Source: Smallanthus sonchifolius
Taxonomy: Eukaryota; Streptophyta; Magnoliopsida; Asterales; Asteraceae
Direction: 5' to 3'
DNA length: 64,000 nucleotides
Assembly (NCBI GenBank): GCA_023525975.1
Contig: CM042038.1
Location: forward strand, 10,727,272-10,791,271
The position numbers and the translations under genes were made by a program. Below the pieces are notes generated by a model. It was not told the origin of the DNA. It did not search any database and worked only from the letters and a program-made list of their open reading frames with translations. Positions within the stretch are counted from its first letter, which is position 1. Every line of letters starts with the position of its first letter. Positions 22,664 to 36,000 of this stretch are shown here, in pieces.

Positions 22664-25600
22664 CTATTCATGTGTGTTCAAGAAAGTGGGTTGATTGGTA
22701 GAAGCTAAAAGCCTAGCCCACATCCTGTCTGTCAACTTCACAACATTTGTAGCCTCGGTTACGCGCTGCAATACATGCGCGTCAAAATTAATAAATTCTA
22801 AACTTAAATAGATAAAAAGAAAATGACAACAAACTGTGCAGATTTTTTATTTATAACTTAAGTTTGCTGCTTTATGTTTGTACAGATGGGTCATCAGTTA
22901 AATGTTTGGTTTATCCACTTGGTAAATTAATTAACCTATGTGTATAATTAATGTGTTAAATGTGTGTGGGCACTGGGTTTGGGTATGGGGTATGCATATG
23001 TGTATATGCACTTACACCAATTGGAATATACGCGTGTCTGCTGTTCACAGGTCCCACAGTGAAACCTGAGTATCCTGCCATGGCCCCATGAATTGCACTT
23101 TGAGCAAGAAGTGTGCAATAAATATTATCAGACGCATTACTTGGAACAGCCCGGATCATGTATGTTGGATCTGTACAATATGATATTAAGATAGTTAAGA
23201 GAAAAATACAAATTTGAAAAAGTACATATAAACTACCTGGAAATAAGACAGAATAGTTATAATGAATGAAAGAAAATAATAAATTCATGCGAGACAGCAA
23301 GGAAACTGTAATGTTCATCCTCAAAACATACCTATGTATTTAAGGTTTACGGCCATCTTTTTCACCATTGTAAAATGATCCTGTTACATGCAAGTATTCA
23401 ACTCAACAAAAAAAAACTTGTTGTCCAAGAAACAATTATGTTAAGTTCTTTTAACAAATAACTGTACAAGATCATATCAAAATTCAAGTTCCCAATGATG
23501 TGAAAGGGTATTAACTAAAGTTTGCAATTTTGACACGTTCACTTATGAATCATTGATTGGGTTTTTTTTTTCCTTATTAATCTCAAACAGGTCATATGAG
23601 TTCAATAAAAAAAAATTGGTTGAAGGGGACCGGGCAAAGCTTGCTGAAAGTCACCCAATTTCCCCCAGTCTTTTTGATGCATGCAACCCCATATATCATT
23701 TATTCAAAGATTTAGATAATAATAATAATAATGTTTTTTTTAATATAATAACTAATGAAATCATTATTTGTTACACAAATTAAGAGATAAGAAAAGAGTT
23801 ATGGAGTCAACCCAACTGGCCCAACCCGCTGTTCTTGCCACCTCTAGCATTTATGATAAGATATTAAAATCAAGAAAGATGCGCATCCCTAACTATTACC
23901 TTAATTTTCTGAGTCAACCATAGACCGATATCAAGAAGCAACTTATTTCCAGAAGCATCTTTCTCCTCGGTTGCATTCACACTTTGAGAAACATATTCCT
24001 GACCTGCTCCTTCTGCTAACACAATAACCACATGCCCATTTTCTTTAAGTCTCTGTTGAACAAATTCAAAAAGACCACCCTGCCCTTCAAGATAGAATGG
24101 AGACTCGGGAATCAAGCAACAATCCTGTTGCAGTGCAAACCTATTAACATATCTTGCATTTGTATATACTTGCAGGATAATAATTACAAATCATTATTTT
24201 AATAAACCAACAGAAAGAATGGTAATCTTAATTCATCCGCTTGGTTTAAAAAAGCGCCATGAGGCGACGCTTAAAGCGTGAGGCGCCCGAGGCGCTCACC
24301 AAAACGCCTCAAAACTGCGAGGCGCTCAATAAACAAGAAGCGCTATGAAGCGCCGCTTCAAGCCTGGAGCGCGAGGCGCCATGAAGCGCCGCTTCATGTG
24401 TTCTTGGCTTAAAATCAGTTCTAAAAACGAATTATTGATTGGTTTTATTACCAAAACCCATTAAGGAGTAGAGGCTGATCAGTTTTAAAACCGAAAATAA
24501 TGAGAGTGCAAAAAATCGCCTCACGCGGGCCCGGATTTTCGTGTCCGCAGGACGTGCGGGTATGCACGAGTTCTAGTCGAAACCCAATTTTTCGCACCCC
24601 CCCTGCGCGAGGGTAGGACTAGTGGTAAAACACATCATGAAGCTTCAAATGAGTAGTGAAGGCTTTACCTTATAAACAACACCTCATTTTGTTCCCAAAC
24701 CGATGTGGGACAAGCTTCTACCACTTAGACATTCATATGTGATTGTGAATATATGATATTAAAACTATGTTTTGTGTTTTTTATGATTAAGAAGTGAAGT
24801 TTGTCATGCATAATATATTTTTTATTATTTATTTTAGTTTTAGCGCCTCGCATACGTGAAGCCCTCGCCTCACGCCTGAGGCGTGGCGCCTCGGATTTTG
24901 GGACCGAAACGCCTCGCCTCGCCTAGCGCTTTTTTAAACCAAGTTCATCCGATTTAATCAAGCAAACCTTATGTTTTGGGTTCATAGTTACTAATATTAC
25001 TATCCTTTGCTGAATATATAGCTAATCTTAATTAGATACATTAGTAGTAGCCCCTTGAAAACATGAAAAGGGTGAATTTATAACAATAATATTGTTATGC
25101 TTAGCATAGGGGGATATCATACACAGATGCAAAAGAAGGGAAACAAAAACATGGAGAGACAACTTAAGAACATTGATGCAGCTGTCCCAGAACGTTTCTT
25201 CTTTGACCTTTTAATTTTTTTTATATTGAATTGGAAAGAAAAAGCAAACTTTGATGCTTAAATTATGAAAATAAAGTGTGTTTTTAATACATAATCTCTC
25301 CAAAATTATTTTAGTCAAGAGTTTACATTATTATTAAAATAATAAACTTTTGTAATTGTATCCAACACGCTAGTTATATAAAAAAAAATTTGGACCTGAG
25401 TGTTCCAAGTCAACTTAACTTGGCCCATTTTGACACACACCAAACTTACCTGGTTTGACCTGTTACCTGCCCCGCCCATCATGCGACATCTACCTATTAG
25501 TTTCTCAATGACCAAGAAAAAACAGTTTGCAATACTTGAGAAACAACTAATTAAATTCATGTAAATCAACATATTCACAAGCTAAAGCAATTGATACTTG

Positions 25601-28414
25601 GTTTAGTTTATTGAGGTCTTACCACATCTCGACTTGCCAATGTGGCAAACATTGCAATGAATCCTGAAATCTCAGATAAGTTTAGAAGAATAAGAGCTAT
25701 AAACATTGACACCTAATAAAATTTGGAGATATATAAGTATACATTGCTCAAAATACTTGCCACTGTATCGACCCATAAGTTTAACTATTCCAACTCCATT
25801 TTCAACACTCTCCACCTCCACATGTGCAGCATTTATTGCCCTCTGAGCTTCCTCAACAGCAGTATCAAAACCAAAAGATTTGTCTATTACCTGAAACAAT
25901 TTTAATTAAATACTAACTTCCTGTGTAATGAAACAATAAAAAAAGCCATTCACTTTTTCTATCTTCTCTGAGAATATTTCCATACAATACAATACGTTAT
26001 ATGAGAGCATTATGTTTTCTGCTGGTTCTCTTTATTAGATGAAACCCAATTTGGATATATCAAAACTAAAAAAGGGACCATTTTGTTAAATGATGATCAT
26101 TAACCATTTTGAGCATTAAATTACAAATACACTGAAATGATCACCCAGGGCAACAATTTCACCCCATATAGTGAGTCGATTCAGGTTATGTTTCATTCTA
26201 GTGGGTCAAAAGGTAAAATAAAAAGGTTAGCTTAAAAGAAAATAGATTGAACTCACTACCCAACCTATCAGTACCCGTGACACAGATTGTCCCACAAATT
26301 TTGGTATTAAGCTACTAAAAAGGATCTAAAAGATACAAAAATGGTTCATAAAACTTACGGCAATATCATTATCAATTGTCTTGGGGATCCCAGCTACTGC
26401 CACGGGAAGGCAGCGCTTTTCAACTTCCTTTTAGAAAAAAAAACTATCGTCTTGTCATATATATTGAAATTGAAAAACCAACTGAAAACAAATATGATTG
26501 TTAAACAATCAATCACCTTGTAAATGGCAGCCGCTCCTTTTTGAGTACCATCGCCTCCAATTATGTACACCTGGAACACCAAGATTTATTATGAGTTCTT
26601 TTGAGCAGTTCAAATTTGCCACCAACATTGTTGTAGAGAGGAACCAAAAAACATCCACATGATTTAGCTTTTCAAAAAAAGAAAAAGAAAAAGAAAAAAC
26701 CACCTGATTTATCCCACGGTCTTGAATGTTATCAACTATCTTGTTAGTATCATGGCCTCCTCGTGAAGTTTGAAGAATGGTACCACCACGTTTATGGATA
26801 TCATTAACAACTTTTGGACTTAATTCCATTGTATTTTTTGAGTAAAAGCCCCTATAGCCTCCCTGTAACGAAGAACATTATCAGTTGAGTACATCATTGC
26901 CGGTTACTTACTCTACTTTGCCAACTGAACAGTTGATTTGTTTGGTTGTGTAACCTTTCTTTTTCATTTTGTGGGTCCCATCTATATGGTTTGAGATGAA
27001 ATAGAGACGAGGGCCACAAACTGGAGACAACCACTACGCATTTATTTTATAATTATAATATAAAGTAGTAAGGGCAGGGATGATATGGCCAACCTCGATC
27101 CCAAGTACAGTATTAACACCATACATATAATTCAAGCCGCATACAATCTCCCTAATCACAGTGTTGATCCCTGGACACAAACCACCACATGTAACAATAC
27201 AAGCTCGTACTTCCTCCGGCTTGAAATAAACCTAACAGTAGAAGAGAGAAAAAAACTTAGACAAAAATGAACTAACGGCTCAACTTGCTTAAAATAGTAA
27301 ATTAAGAAAAATACCTTTTCCCTAGGTCCTGCACGCCGAAAGTGCACTCCTCTGGGACTGCCCTTCTGAACTACAATCTGCAATAAGACACCATGGTTAC
27401 CAAATTAGATTGGCGGTGAAAAAACTGTGTGGCATGGGCCAAGAAAACACATACTTGCTGTGCTAAAACGTCTTCTGGGCTAACAAAAGTATCCCTGAGG
27501 AAAAGAGTTATACGTCGCTTGGTAAGGACATTTTCATAAAGACCAGTGAGCAAGATATGCTAACAACATAAACGAAATAAAAACAAAGAAAAACTTACTT
27601 GACTATTGCATAGGCTTGGCTGTAGTTTAATGGGTTTGGATAGGTCTGCATTAACCAAAGCCTGTGCATTAGTACCAATTTACTCCCACTACTAGCAGAG
27701 CAGGTTCAATTTTCAGGAGGCCATGAAGTCCCTAAGTCTATATGCTATTCTGCTCGCGTATACAACTATTAGTCATATTTTTGTTAATTTATCTCAGAAC
27801 ATATAGTAAATACTAGTCCATCCATTCGAAATACAATAATTCCATAAAATGTTTCTGTTATGTATAGGTAGCTAGCGTTTTCGGTTATAAGATTTTCATA
27901 GCTAGGGTTTTGGTTGTACACTTTGAAACAGAAACACATTGCAATCGTCTTAACCACAAATCATTGTGTTGTTATGGTTGTTTATGCTTCTATGACTTGC
28001 CTAACAGTTCCATTTAGTTTCAATTGATACAATGCCTTCAGGTTCACCAATCATGTACAATTAGCTAAAAAACATCAATTTCTAAACAGAAAACTTGTTT
28101 GGTTGACTTGGAAAGTCAAACAACGATGTCAACGCACAAAGAGAATAGAAACAAATTACCGGTAAATCGGGCAGGAAATTGGTCAAGTGAGGAACGTCTT
28201 CGAGGACAAAACCGTCATCATCATCGGTCGGAGTGTTATTCTGATTAAAAGTTTGAGCTCTGATCGGGTGATAGCTAGTGATTGACGAGCTCCTGGAGTA
28301 AATTTGGGGATTAGAAGTGAAAAACGGAAGAGGCTTGTGGAATCTGGAAGGAAACGATAACGTTTTCGTGAGAGGAAACTGAAGATTTGGGGAGGATGAG
28401 AGTGAAAGATCCAT
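22664..28414 (-). CDS. PFK4: ATP-dependent 6-phosphofructokinase, plastid PFK4-like, 508 aa
   Basis: The enzyme phosphorylates fructose-6-phosphate with ATP, a committing step of glycolysis, here probably in the plastid. Exons (minus strand order): 28160-28414, 27599-27645, 27455-27494, 27315-27377, 27094-27231, 26704-26862, 26517-26570, 26359-26427, 25761-25890, 25623-25663, 23900-24124, 23332-23380, 23016-23170 and 22664-22765. They total 1527 nt without internal stops. Motifs are TCGGLCPG (149-156), the ATP-site GGDGT (239-243), the catalytic PKTIDND (267-273), MGRYSG (314-319) and a PESPF substrate region. The C terminus LTDRMWARLLASTNQP is family-typical. Residues 1 to about 55 are Ser/Pro/Phe/Arg-rich with almost no acidic residues, as in a chloroplast transit peptide. 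The GGDGT (not GGNGT) site and the overall sequence favour the PFK3/4/6/7 clade, so PFK4-like is an inference. The intron after exon 9 has a GC donor. The intron after exon 10 carries a hAT MITE. Confidence 0.95.
24240..24943. mobile_element. hAT-type MITE in PFK intron 10, perfect 8-bp target duplication
   Basis: The ends CTTGGTTTAAAAAAGCG and CGCTTTTTTAAACCAAG are perfect inverted repeats. TTCATCCG flanks both sides (24232-24239, 24944-24951). The subterminal regions are dense in GAGGCG/CGCCTC words, giving strong self-complementarity. At 704 bp it has no transposase, so it is non-autonomous. The 8-bp duplication is diagnostic for hAT. Confidence 0.85.
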
Positions 28415-28640
28415 TCAATTCAAAAAGTGATTTTCCAGGGATCTGGACGGAGGGAAAAGTATACTCACGAATCGTTTGGGAAACTTTCGAAGTTCGTAGC
28501 CGGTAATTTTACGACGACTGCGTGAATATTATCAAAAGGTAGCGAGAAAAAGAAAGTACGGCGGTTACTTAATATCGGAACAGTTAGGCGGAACTTTAAC
28601 GATTAAATTGGTGCCCCTGAAAATAGTACACAAAAAAAAA
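28415..28640 (-). promoter_or_regulatory. 5' flank of the PFK gene
   Basis: The sequence directly upstream of the PFK ATG should hold its leader and core promoter. No clear TATA box was found. Confidence 0.35.
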
Positions 28641-28649
28641 CTAAATTTT

Positions 28650-29240
28650 TTAATGGATTTGTAGAACAGATTTGAGATTTTGGTCCTGATTATGAGGAGC
28701 CCAAATATTGTGATTAATATGAAATAAACCTAATGGGTCGAAATCAATACTTTTAAGGTTGTTATGAGTTTCAGTATTGCGGATCATCCGATGGTTTGCT
28801 TGTTTCTCTTCTTCACTTAACTCTACAAAAGTCGGCTCGTTATCTCTATAGTACTGGTAAATCTCTCGCCCTTTTTTTCTCTCTAAAATCATGTTATGTG
28901 ATATCATACAAGAGAAAAATTGCATTATGGATTTACTTTTTTGTCCAAATACGTGTTGGATTTCTCACCATATGCCATCTTTTTTTTTACAGACGTCGAA
29001 TGCCCATTTGGCACCATTTCTCGCTGATTCTTGAGCATTTATGAAATATCATCGTCTTTCTTGTAGACATGTAAATGATTTGACAAACGTAGCATATTAA
29101 GGATAAATATCATCGACAAAATGATACCCGTGCTTGTACTCTATTCCATTGACAAAAAAACGTAGGCCCGGTGCAACTCCATCATCCCAATAGAGGTGTT
29201 CTTCCATGTTAGGTCCTGATTCGGTTCTTTGGTGGTTTTG
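28650..29240 (-). pseudogene. Degenerate PIF/Harbinger transposase fragment
   Basis: Minus-strand pieces read in order as a plant HARBI1-like nuclease: FFVNGIEYKHGYHFVDDIYP (from about 29180), then an ESARNGAKWAFDV-like piece (about 29030), then CMISHNMILE (about 28905). In intact relatives these correspond to the NGxxYxxGYYLxDGIYP block, the E(G)ARKDVERAFGV block and the CIILHNMI block. They lie in different frames with stops between them, so the copy is dead. It sits between the PFK promoter and the esterase 3' end. Confidence 0.55.
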
Positions 29241-30038
29241 TTCACACCTGATCAATATGTTTATATAGCTAAAAAGAAAGAAGCATAGGCACCAAGCCAC
29301 AACTAGATCTTAAACGACCAACTAGCATTTCTCTAATACAATAAGGTATATATCTACTTTATATGGAAATATTTAGCTCCATACTCCCATTTGTTTCCAT
29401 AATAATTCTCGGTTACATCATGAACTATATATTCTGCAAAACCTTAGGATGTGAACTTGTATGTTAATTGGACGTCTTTTGTTCCTACACATGCAACATC
29501 AAACATTGTATCAACTCACTCACGGCTATCAGTTTATACCATCTGATATATTTCTAAAAGAAACAATGATGTATATGTCAGCCAATTTTATACAAGGAAA
29601 ACGATAGATGAGGTAATTTTGACCCGTTTACTTATGAATAATCCAATGGGTAAAATTAATATATCTTCTTAGAAGGAATTAGCTACAAAATTGCCCAAAA
29701 TGTATTTCTAATGCATAAAACCTCCTAGATCATTTTATTAAAATTAGTAAGATCATTGTTCAGATAATATAACCTTCGTAATCATAACTGACAACGTAAT
29801 AAAAAAATATGGACAAGAAGCGTTTCATGACAACCCAACCCTACCCGATCCATTTCAATTTGTACCAGAAAACTAACTGTTTCAACTCAAACCCACTTTG
29901 ATGTATTACCCAACCCGGTTGACCCGCCCAATTTAGTGGTGACAAAAGTATGACCGATAGATCTTGCAGAACTTTGATATTTTACTCCCTTTACCTGTAA
30001 ATAGAGATGGCATACGCTATATACAGCTGGCAGGAGCT
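29241..30038. other. Intergenic DNA downstream of the esterase
   Basis: A repeat-like stretch at about 29636-29950 ends with GTTGACCCGCCCAATTTAG. It is related to remnants at 22420, 23810, 25390 and 31540-31790. No gene is seen. Confidence 0.4.
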
Positions 30039-33000
30039 TTAAAGACAAAAATGATCGATCATATGTTGAATAACATCCGCCCCGTCTGTATGCAGGTTGT
30101 GATTTTTCACCTGCGTCATAAAAGTAAATGATCATCTTTCTTGCCTAAAAATTTTCTTATAATAGAAGTTATATCATTTCGTTCTTAGAAACTGTGGACT
30201 ATTTGTATTCAAAGATGAACTAGAACCTGCAGTCCATTTCAATAAAAACATGAACTACGGAAAAGCCTCATATTTGTACCATGACATCATTTTACCAAGG
30301 GTAAAACGGTCAAACAAGTGGGAAAAAGTGATAGAACAACAAGGCTATTGCCAACACTCTAATACTTGATAATCTAAAGAGGCTAAAGAAGTATATTTTT
30401 CCACAAAACAACTACATTATTTGTGTGAAAATGACACAAGTTGATTATAATTGGGTACCTGAATAACACTATGAGCAGCAAACCTGGATCTACTATTGTG
30501 AAAGCTGACATCGACTTTTTCCCATGATACACGAGAAAGACCAGTCACCAATTCCTCTGCACACACAAAATTAGAATAACGATCCATATGAGAAATCGTG
30601 AATAACTATTTATATTCAAGTGTTCAGCTAGAAGTTCAATAAAGTGATGCTTATTCAGGACTTGCAAATAATTTAATTATTCTGGTCAGACCCGGTTAAA
30701 TTATTATTTTTATAATCAGGAGACAAAGATTAATAATCTTTTATTTAATAGATAAGTAACAATATTAGAAGTTTCTATATAATATATATCTTCGAATTAA
30801 GAGTTTATTAGAATTCTTAGTACGTTACTTCTTGACCAAGTTAAAACAGGATTAGGATATCTTTAGTAAATAAAGAGCCATTAGGGTTGTAATTTCATCA
30901 TGTTAAATTTGATGAATTTGATTTCGAATCACTGGGAGACAGCCGACCGATGTCTCAAAAGTTCATTATTCTATCTTTTTAATTGTTTGTTCTATTTCCA
31001 GTTCATTCATGTTCTATTGTCAACTTGGTTCTTACCATATTCCTCCCATAACATTTAGTATTTTATATTTTAACGAATCTTGTATGAGAGATTCCTAATA
31101 TTTGCAAGGGACTCATTTTTCCCATACTTGATCCCAAAAACCAAGATGATATAAAAAATCTGTTTGATTAACGTGCAAAACAAATCTTAATTTAGGACAA
31201 TTGAAAATCTTTTGGACATCAGTGATTAGGGTAACAAACCTTCCACGTCATCTTTATCATCCCCATTTGTCGAATCAGGCTCAAAATCACATGCCTTGCA
31301 GCGTTCTTCATATACAACATGAGGATACTTCTCATTCACCGAGTCCTCCCACTGCAAACACCAATTTGTCTGAAATACTATTTGACACGAAAGATAATAA
31401 CCTAAGCTTGAAATGTACCTTTGGCAGTTCTATGTTACGCCTAATTGATGAAGTTCTCCAGCCGACAATATCTAATTATGTTGGTTAAGAAAAACTTGGG
31501 AAATTCAATATCACTAAAGGCATATTGTATTTTCAGTAGAGGTGACAAATTTGAATCCTATCAATTGATTGATTTGAATTGTGTTTTATCTCAACCAGAT
31601 CATATGTGTCACAAATAAAATCCGGGTTCAAAATTACCCAAATTCTATTTTTAATTTATACAACCTCTAAACCATTTTATTCAAAATTTTAGATTTTATT
31701 GTAATTATACTGTTTTTTTGTAATCATAAATTCCTAATTAACAATGAACAGACATCTTTGCAGGTCAACCCTACCCGACTCAGACCGTACTGAAATTAGG
31801 GTGAAAAGGATACGGTCATATCCAACATTTGCGTATGTTACCCGGCGGTGGAATGAGCGTAACGCTGACCTGGCAGTTTGAAAAAGGTAATATCACATGT
31901 AGCAGATATAGAGAATCAGATATATAACAATCCAATAGTGTGAATTTAAATGAAAAATGAGTATTTCAAACATACATGAAATAACAATCACCATAATCTT
32001 CCAACATGCGTTTAAGTAGTGGAGGCTTTCCTTCATCATTATCTGTAAGGAAAAGGTGCCGACCCGTTCTTCTAAATATCCAATGTATAACAAGAACAGC
32101 AGCTTTTTCTAAGGCAGGTAGCCCGAAAAGAAAAGGCACCTTATAAATCATAAAACAAACATAAATATTTAAACTAATTGAGTAGATATATGCTAGAACC
32201 TTAAGACATTCCAAAAAAACATCAAGACTTATAGAACTAGTGTAGAGTTAAACCTTGTAATATGATTGTATTAGAATGTGATTGTTGTGTTTAGGGTTTA
32301 CATAAAGATGGGTATATATAGACCACCAAGTTACACTTCCAACCCTATACTATTACATAATATTATTGTAGTCTAATACTCCCCCACAAGCTAAACGCGG
32401 GAGCGTAGTAGCTTGAAATATAAAAGACTAAAGATTAAAAAGACAATTTATTCTTGTTCTTCAACCAGATCTGGCCCGTGTTCACCTCCTTCTTTTGTCT
32501 TGGGCCTGCTTTTTTTTGGGCTGTCTTTTGAGCCTGTCTTTTGGGCCACATATATTAAGACTCCATGAAACAAAGTCTTCAGGCTACGAATGATGTCAGA
32601 CTTCCCAAAATTCAGATCATGTTGCCTAACTGAAACTTCCTGATCTGAACCTTTGCGATAGCAAAGGGAAAGCCGATGTGAATAAAAAAACCAACGGCAG
32701 AATTCTGTTGAGCCTCCCTTTCGCCTGCCTTTTCCCGGTCGGATCTCGGACTGCTTCTACTCCCCATCGGAAACTTCCTTTTTTTTTACTGATGGCCTTT
32801 CGCAACCTGTGACTTGGTGGCGGACCTGCAACAGCCGCCGGAATAATCCGCTGTTGTATAGCGGCGACGATCTGCGGTGGAGTCGCGTTGTATGCGACGA
32901 CGATCTGCGTTGGCGTCGCCTTGTATGCGACGACGATCTGCGTTGGCGTCGCCTTGTATGCGAGGACGGCTAGGATTCTAGAGCAGTGTGTCTGCTAACC

Positions 33001-36000
33001 CTTGACATGGGAGGAGCTGTGGCTGCCTGTGGTGGCAGCGTCGGAGATCTAGGGTTTTGGTAGGTAGGCGGTGGCGGCAAATCTAGGGTTTTTGTGGTGG
33101 CGGCTGGTCGTGTAGAGTGATGGAGATGGTTGTTGTTGACGGCAGATCTAGGGTTTGGCGGTGGGGGATCTGGTTATTGAACGATAAAAAAAAAGCTTGT
33201 AAAGAAAAGAAAGGTGTGGCGGAGCGGCGGCGGCCGCCCCGCCGGAGATGTTTTCAGGTGGTTGTAACCTAGCTCTGATACCAAGTTAAACCTTGTAATA
33301 TGATTGTATTAGAATGTGATTGTTGTGTTTAGGGTTTACATAAAGATGGGTATATATAGACCACCAAGTTACACTTCCAACCCTATACTATTACATAATA
33401 TTATTGTAGTCTAATATGTAGCAATATATGCATAGTTGTCAAAGGCGACCTAGGCGATCAGGCGAAGTGCAGGCAAAACGCCTTGCGGCCATCCAGGCGC
33501 TACGGCGATCTTCTGGCAAAATCCTGTAAATTCCGGAAAATTTCTGCAAATTCCGGACAAACAGGTCTGAAACATCCAAAAATGGCCTGGAACCAGCCTA
33601 GCCATAAAGTCCAGAACAAGCCTAAGACATGTCTAAAACCCCTAAAAATGGTATGTTTATGCTATGTGTCTTGCTTATCTCGGTCCCTCGCTTTTTAAGC
33701 GCCTTGCGCCTGGGCCCAAGGCTCACCCTTTGTGTCTTGAGTGCGCCTTGCGTCTTTGACAATTATGAATATATGTAAGGTTTATTGAGCCCATGAACTT
33801 ATAAGAGTGGGAATTTTTTTTTCTTTTTTTCAATTGTTGCTTGGAACATGAAAATTTTAAAATCTATATGAAAATTTTAAAATCTAAAATATGATGTTAA
33901 TGGTAAGGATACTACTCTAGAGTAACTTTTATAAGTTGTAAAAGTAAAGGCTGGTTAAGTGAAGATACTGAAGTCGATGGTTGACTAATTCCAATTCTAC
34001 TACTTCCTTCAAGATAACATCCTATAAAGAAGGGAACAAGAGAAACAAAAGACTACCTGCTTATTGCCCCTTGAACCAAGATGAGGTGTTGCAACAGTAA
34101 TAAAGTTCACTGGAATCAAACCACCAATTGTGGCCTTTGCTTCCTCACAGTTTTCAACTGACAAATCATCTGTATTTTCTCTTGGGGGTCTATACAATCT
34201 CCCAATAGCACATCTTGCCACTAAACCTCCCACAGAATGTGCAACAAAAGAAATCTTACAAAGATTTGGTTTTTGTTTAATCACCTCAAGCACCTGAAAT
34301 TAGCATAAAATCATGCTAGATTGTTTGGTTGATAGTAATCATTTGAAAAAGGGAAGAAAAATCAACACATGAAAAATGAGAGCCTAACCTCTTCCGCTAA
34401 TCGCTCACCCATTACATCTACACCATCCAGTGTCTGAGATGCTGCATTCTTTTCACTCCCTACATTGCACATGCAACATAAGAAAACAAATGAAGGTGAC
34501 AATCTAGTTTAATTACTACTTAATTAGATGTAAACCTAAAGTATATCCTATAATCATGGGCACAAGATTTATAAGCTTGTTTATCAAGCGATAAGAAAAT
34601 AATCTGCCAAAATTGATCCTTACGGTGGACAAAGACTCTGTCTGGTAGTGACTTTACAAACTGCTCTGCAGCAAATTTCCAATCTGCAGAACTGTAATAC
34701 AAAAAAAGTGTTCCACTTTAGAAATTAAGAATATTGTATAGTAATAGGAAGTACAAGGATCTTCAAAACAGCTTTAATCAACACCAGAAAATACAAATAG
34801 CACGTACTAGTACAGGTCTATCTATGCTTCTATTATGCTAGAAACAAGAACTAGGTTATTTTCTCCCCTAATTCAGAAAATAGTATGGCTCAACCATGGC
34901 TATTACCATATTACATATGGCATAAATGAAAATTCTAGACAGGCATTATTCACGAAGTCACAATTATTAAAACCCTTCACATTTAATTATATGATATGGA
35001 AAACAAATAAGGTACTCCATAAAGCTTCCACTAATGTAATCTGCATTAGGAAATGAAAACAAAAGTATCATGATGCATAAGAAAGCAATCATCACATTAC
35101 TTGGCATGTGATTTAAAATAACATACCATCTGTGAAAAAAATGAATTTATCTTCTACTTTTATCTTAATTTCCTAGGTTTATTTTTCAGATCCTTTTCAC
35201 GAAAAAGCTTAAAAGGAAAATTGATCTCAATGTAAAAAAGGGAAACTATCATCTTAATGATCCTCCTATCTATGGTAATTTCATAGAAACTACTTCCTGT
35301 GTCCCAAAAATATTGTCCAGGTTACTACTTTAGTTTATCCCAAAAAAGAGTGTTCACCTTTTAAACAGGATAGTTATATATTCCTTTTTTTCTCCCTTTT
35401 GCCCTTATCTTTAATACAAATGCAAGTTTTTCATGTGAATGATGTCTTAAATACTAGGGTAAAATTGCCATTCTAGTAAACTAAAACTGCATTTCTTGCA
35501 CATATCTTAATTCTTAAATTAACTTTTTTTGTTTGTAGACAATAGGGAGTACATTACACTACATAATCATACAGCCAAGTAAGTATTGGCTGTAACTTTT
35601 CCAGGTCAATAAAATACAACGGATGTTTCAAAAGCCTTTTAACAGCTTAATCTAAATTTATACTCTATACATGCCCACAGATGCATATCATAACATTATT
35701 TTTCCAAGTCATTTCTAGTGCTAAAATCATCCAAAAATCCATGATTTACAGATAGGAACACATGTATTTCATTTAACTTCATATGGAGTTAAAAGCTTGT
35801 AAATTATGAATGTGCACTGATATAATTATAACAAATTTTACATGCATTCCCATAGCAATCCATTTTTACAAATGGAAAACAACTTTTGACTTGGTTCATT
35901 ATTAACTTTTACTAATTATATAAAGATCATATTAACTTGTTAAAGTTATACATATTTGCATCGGAAAATTGGATTTTAATATCCAAAACGATGAACCGTT

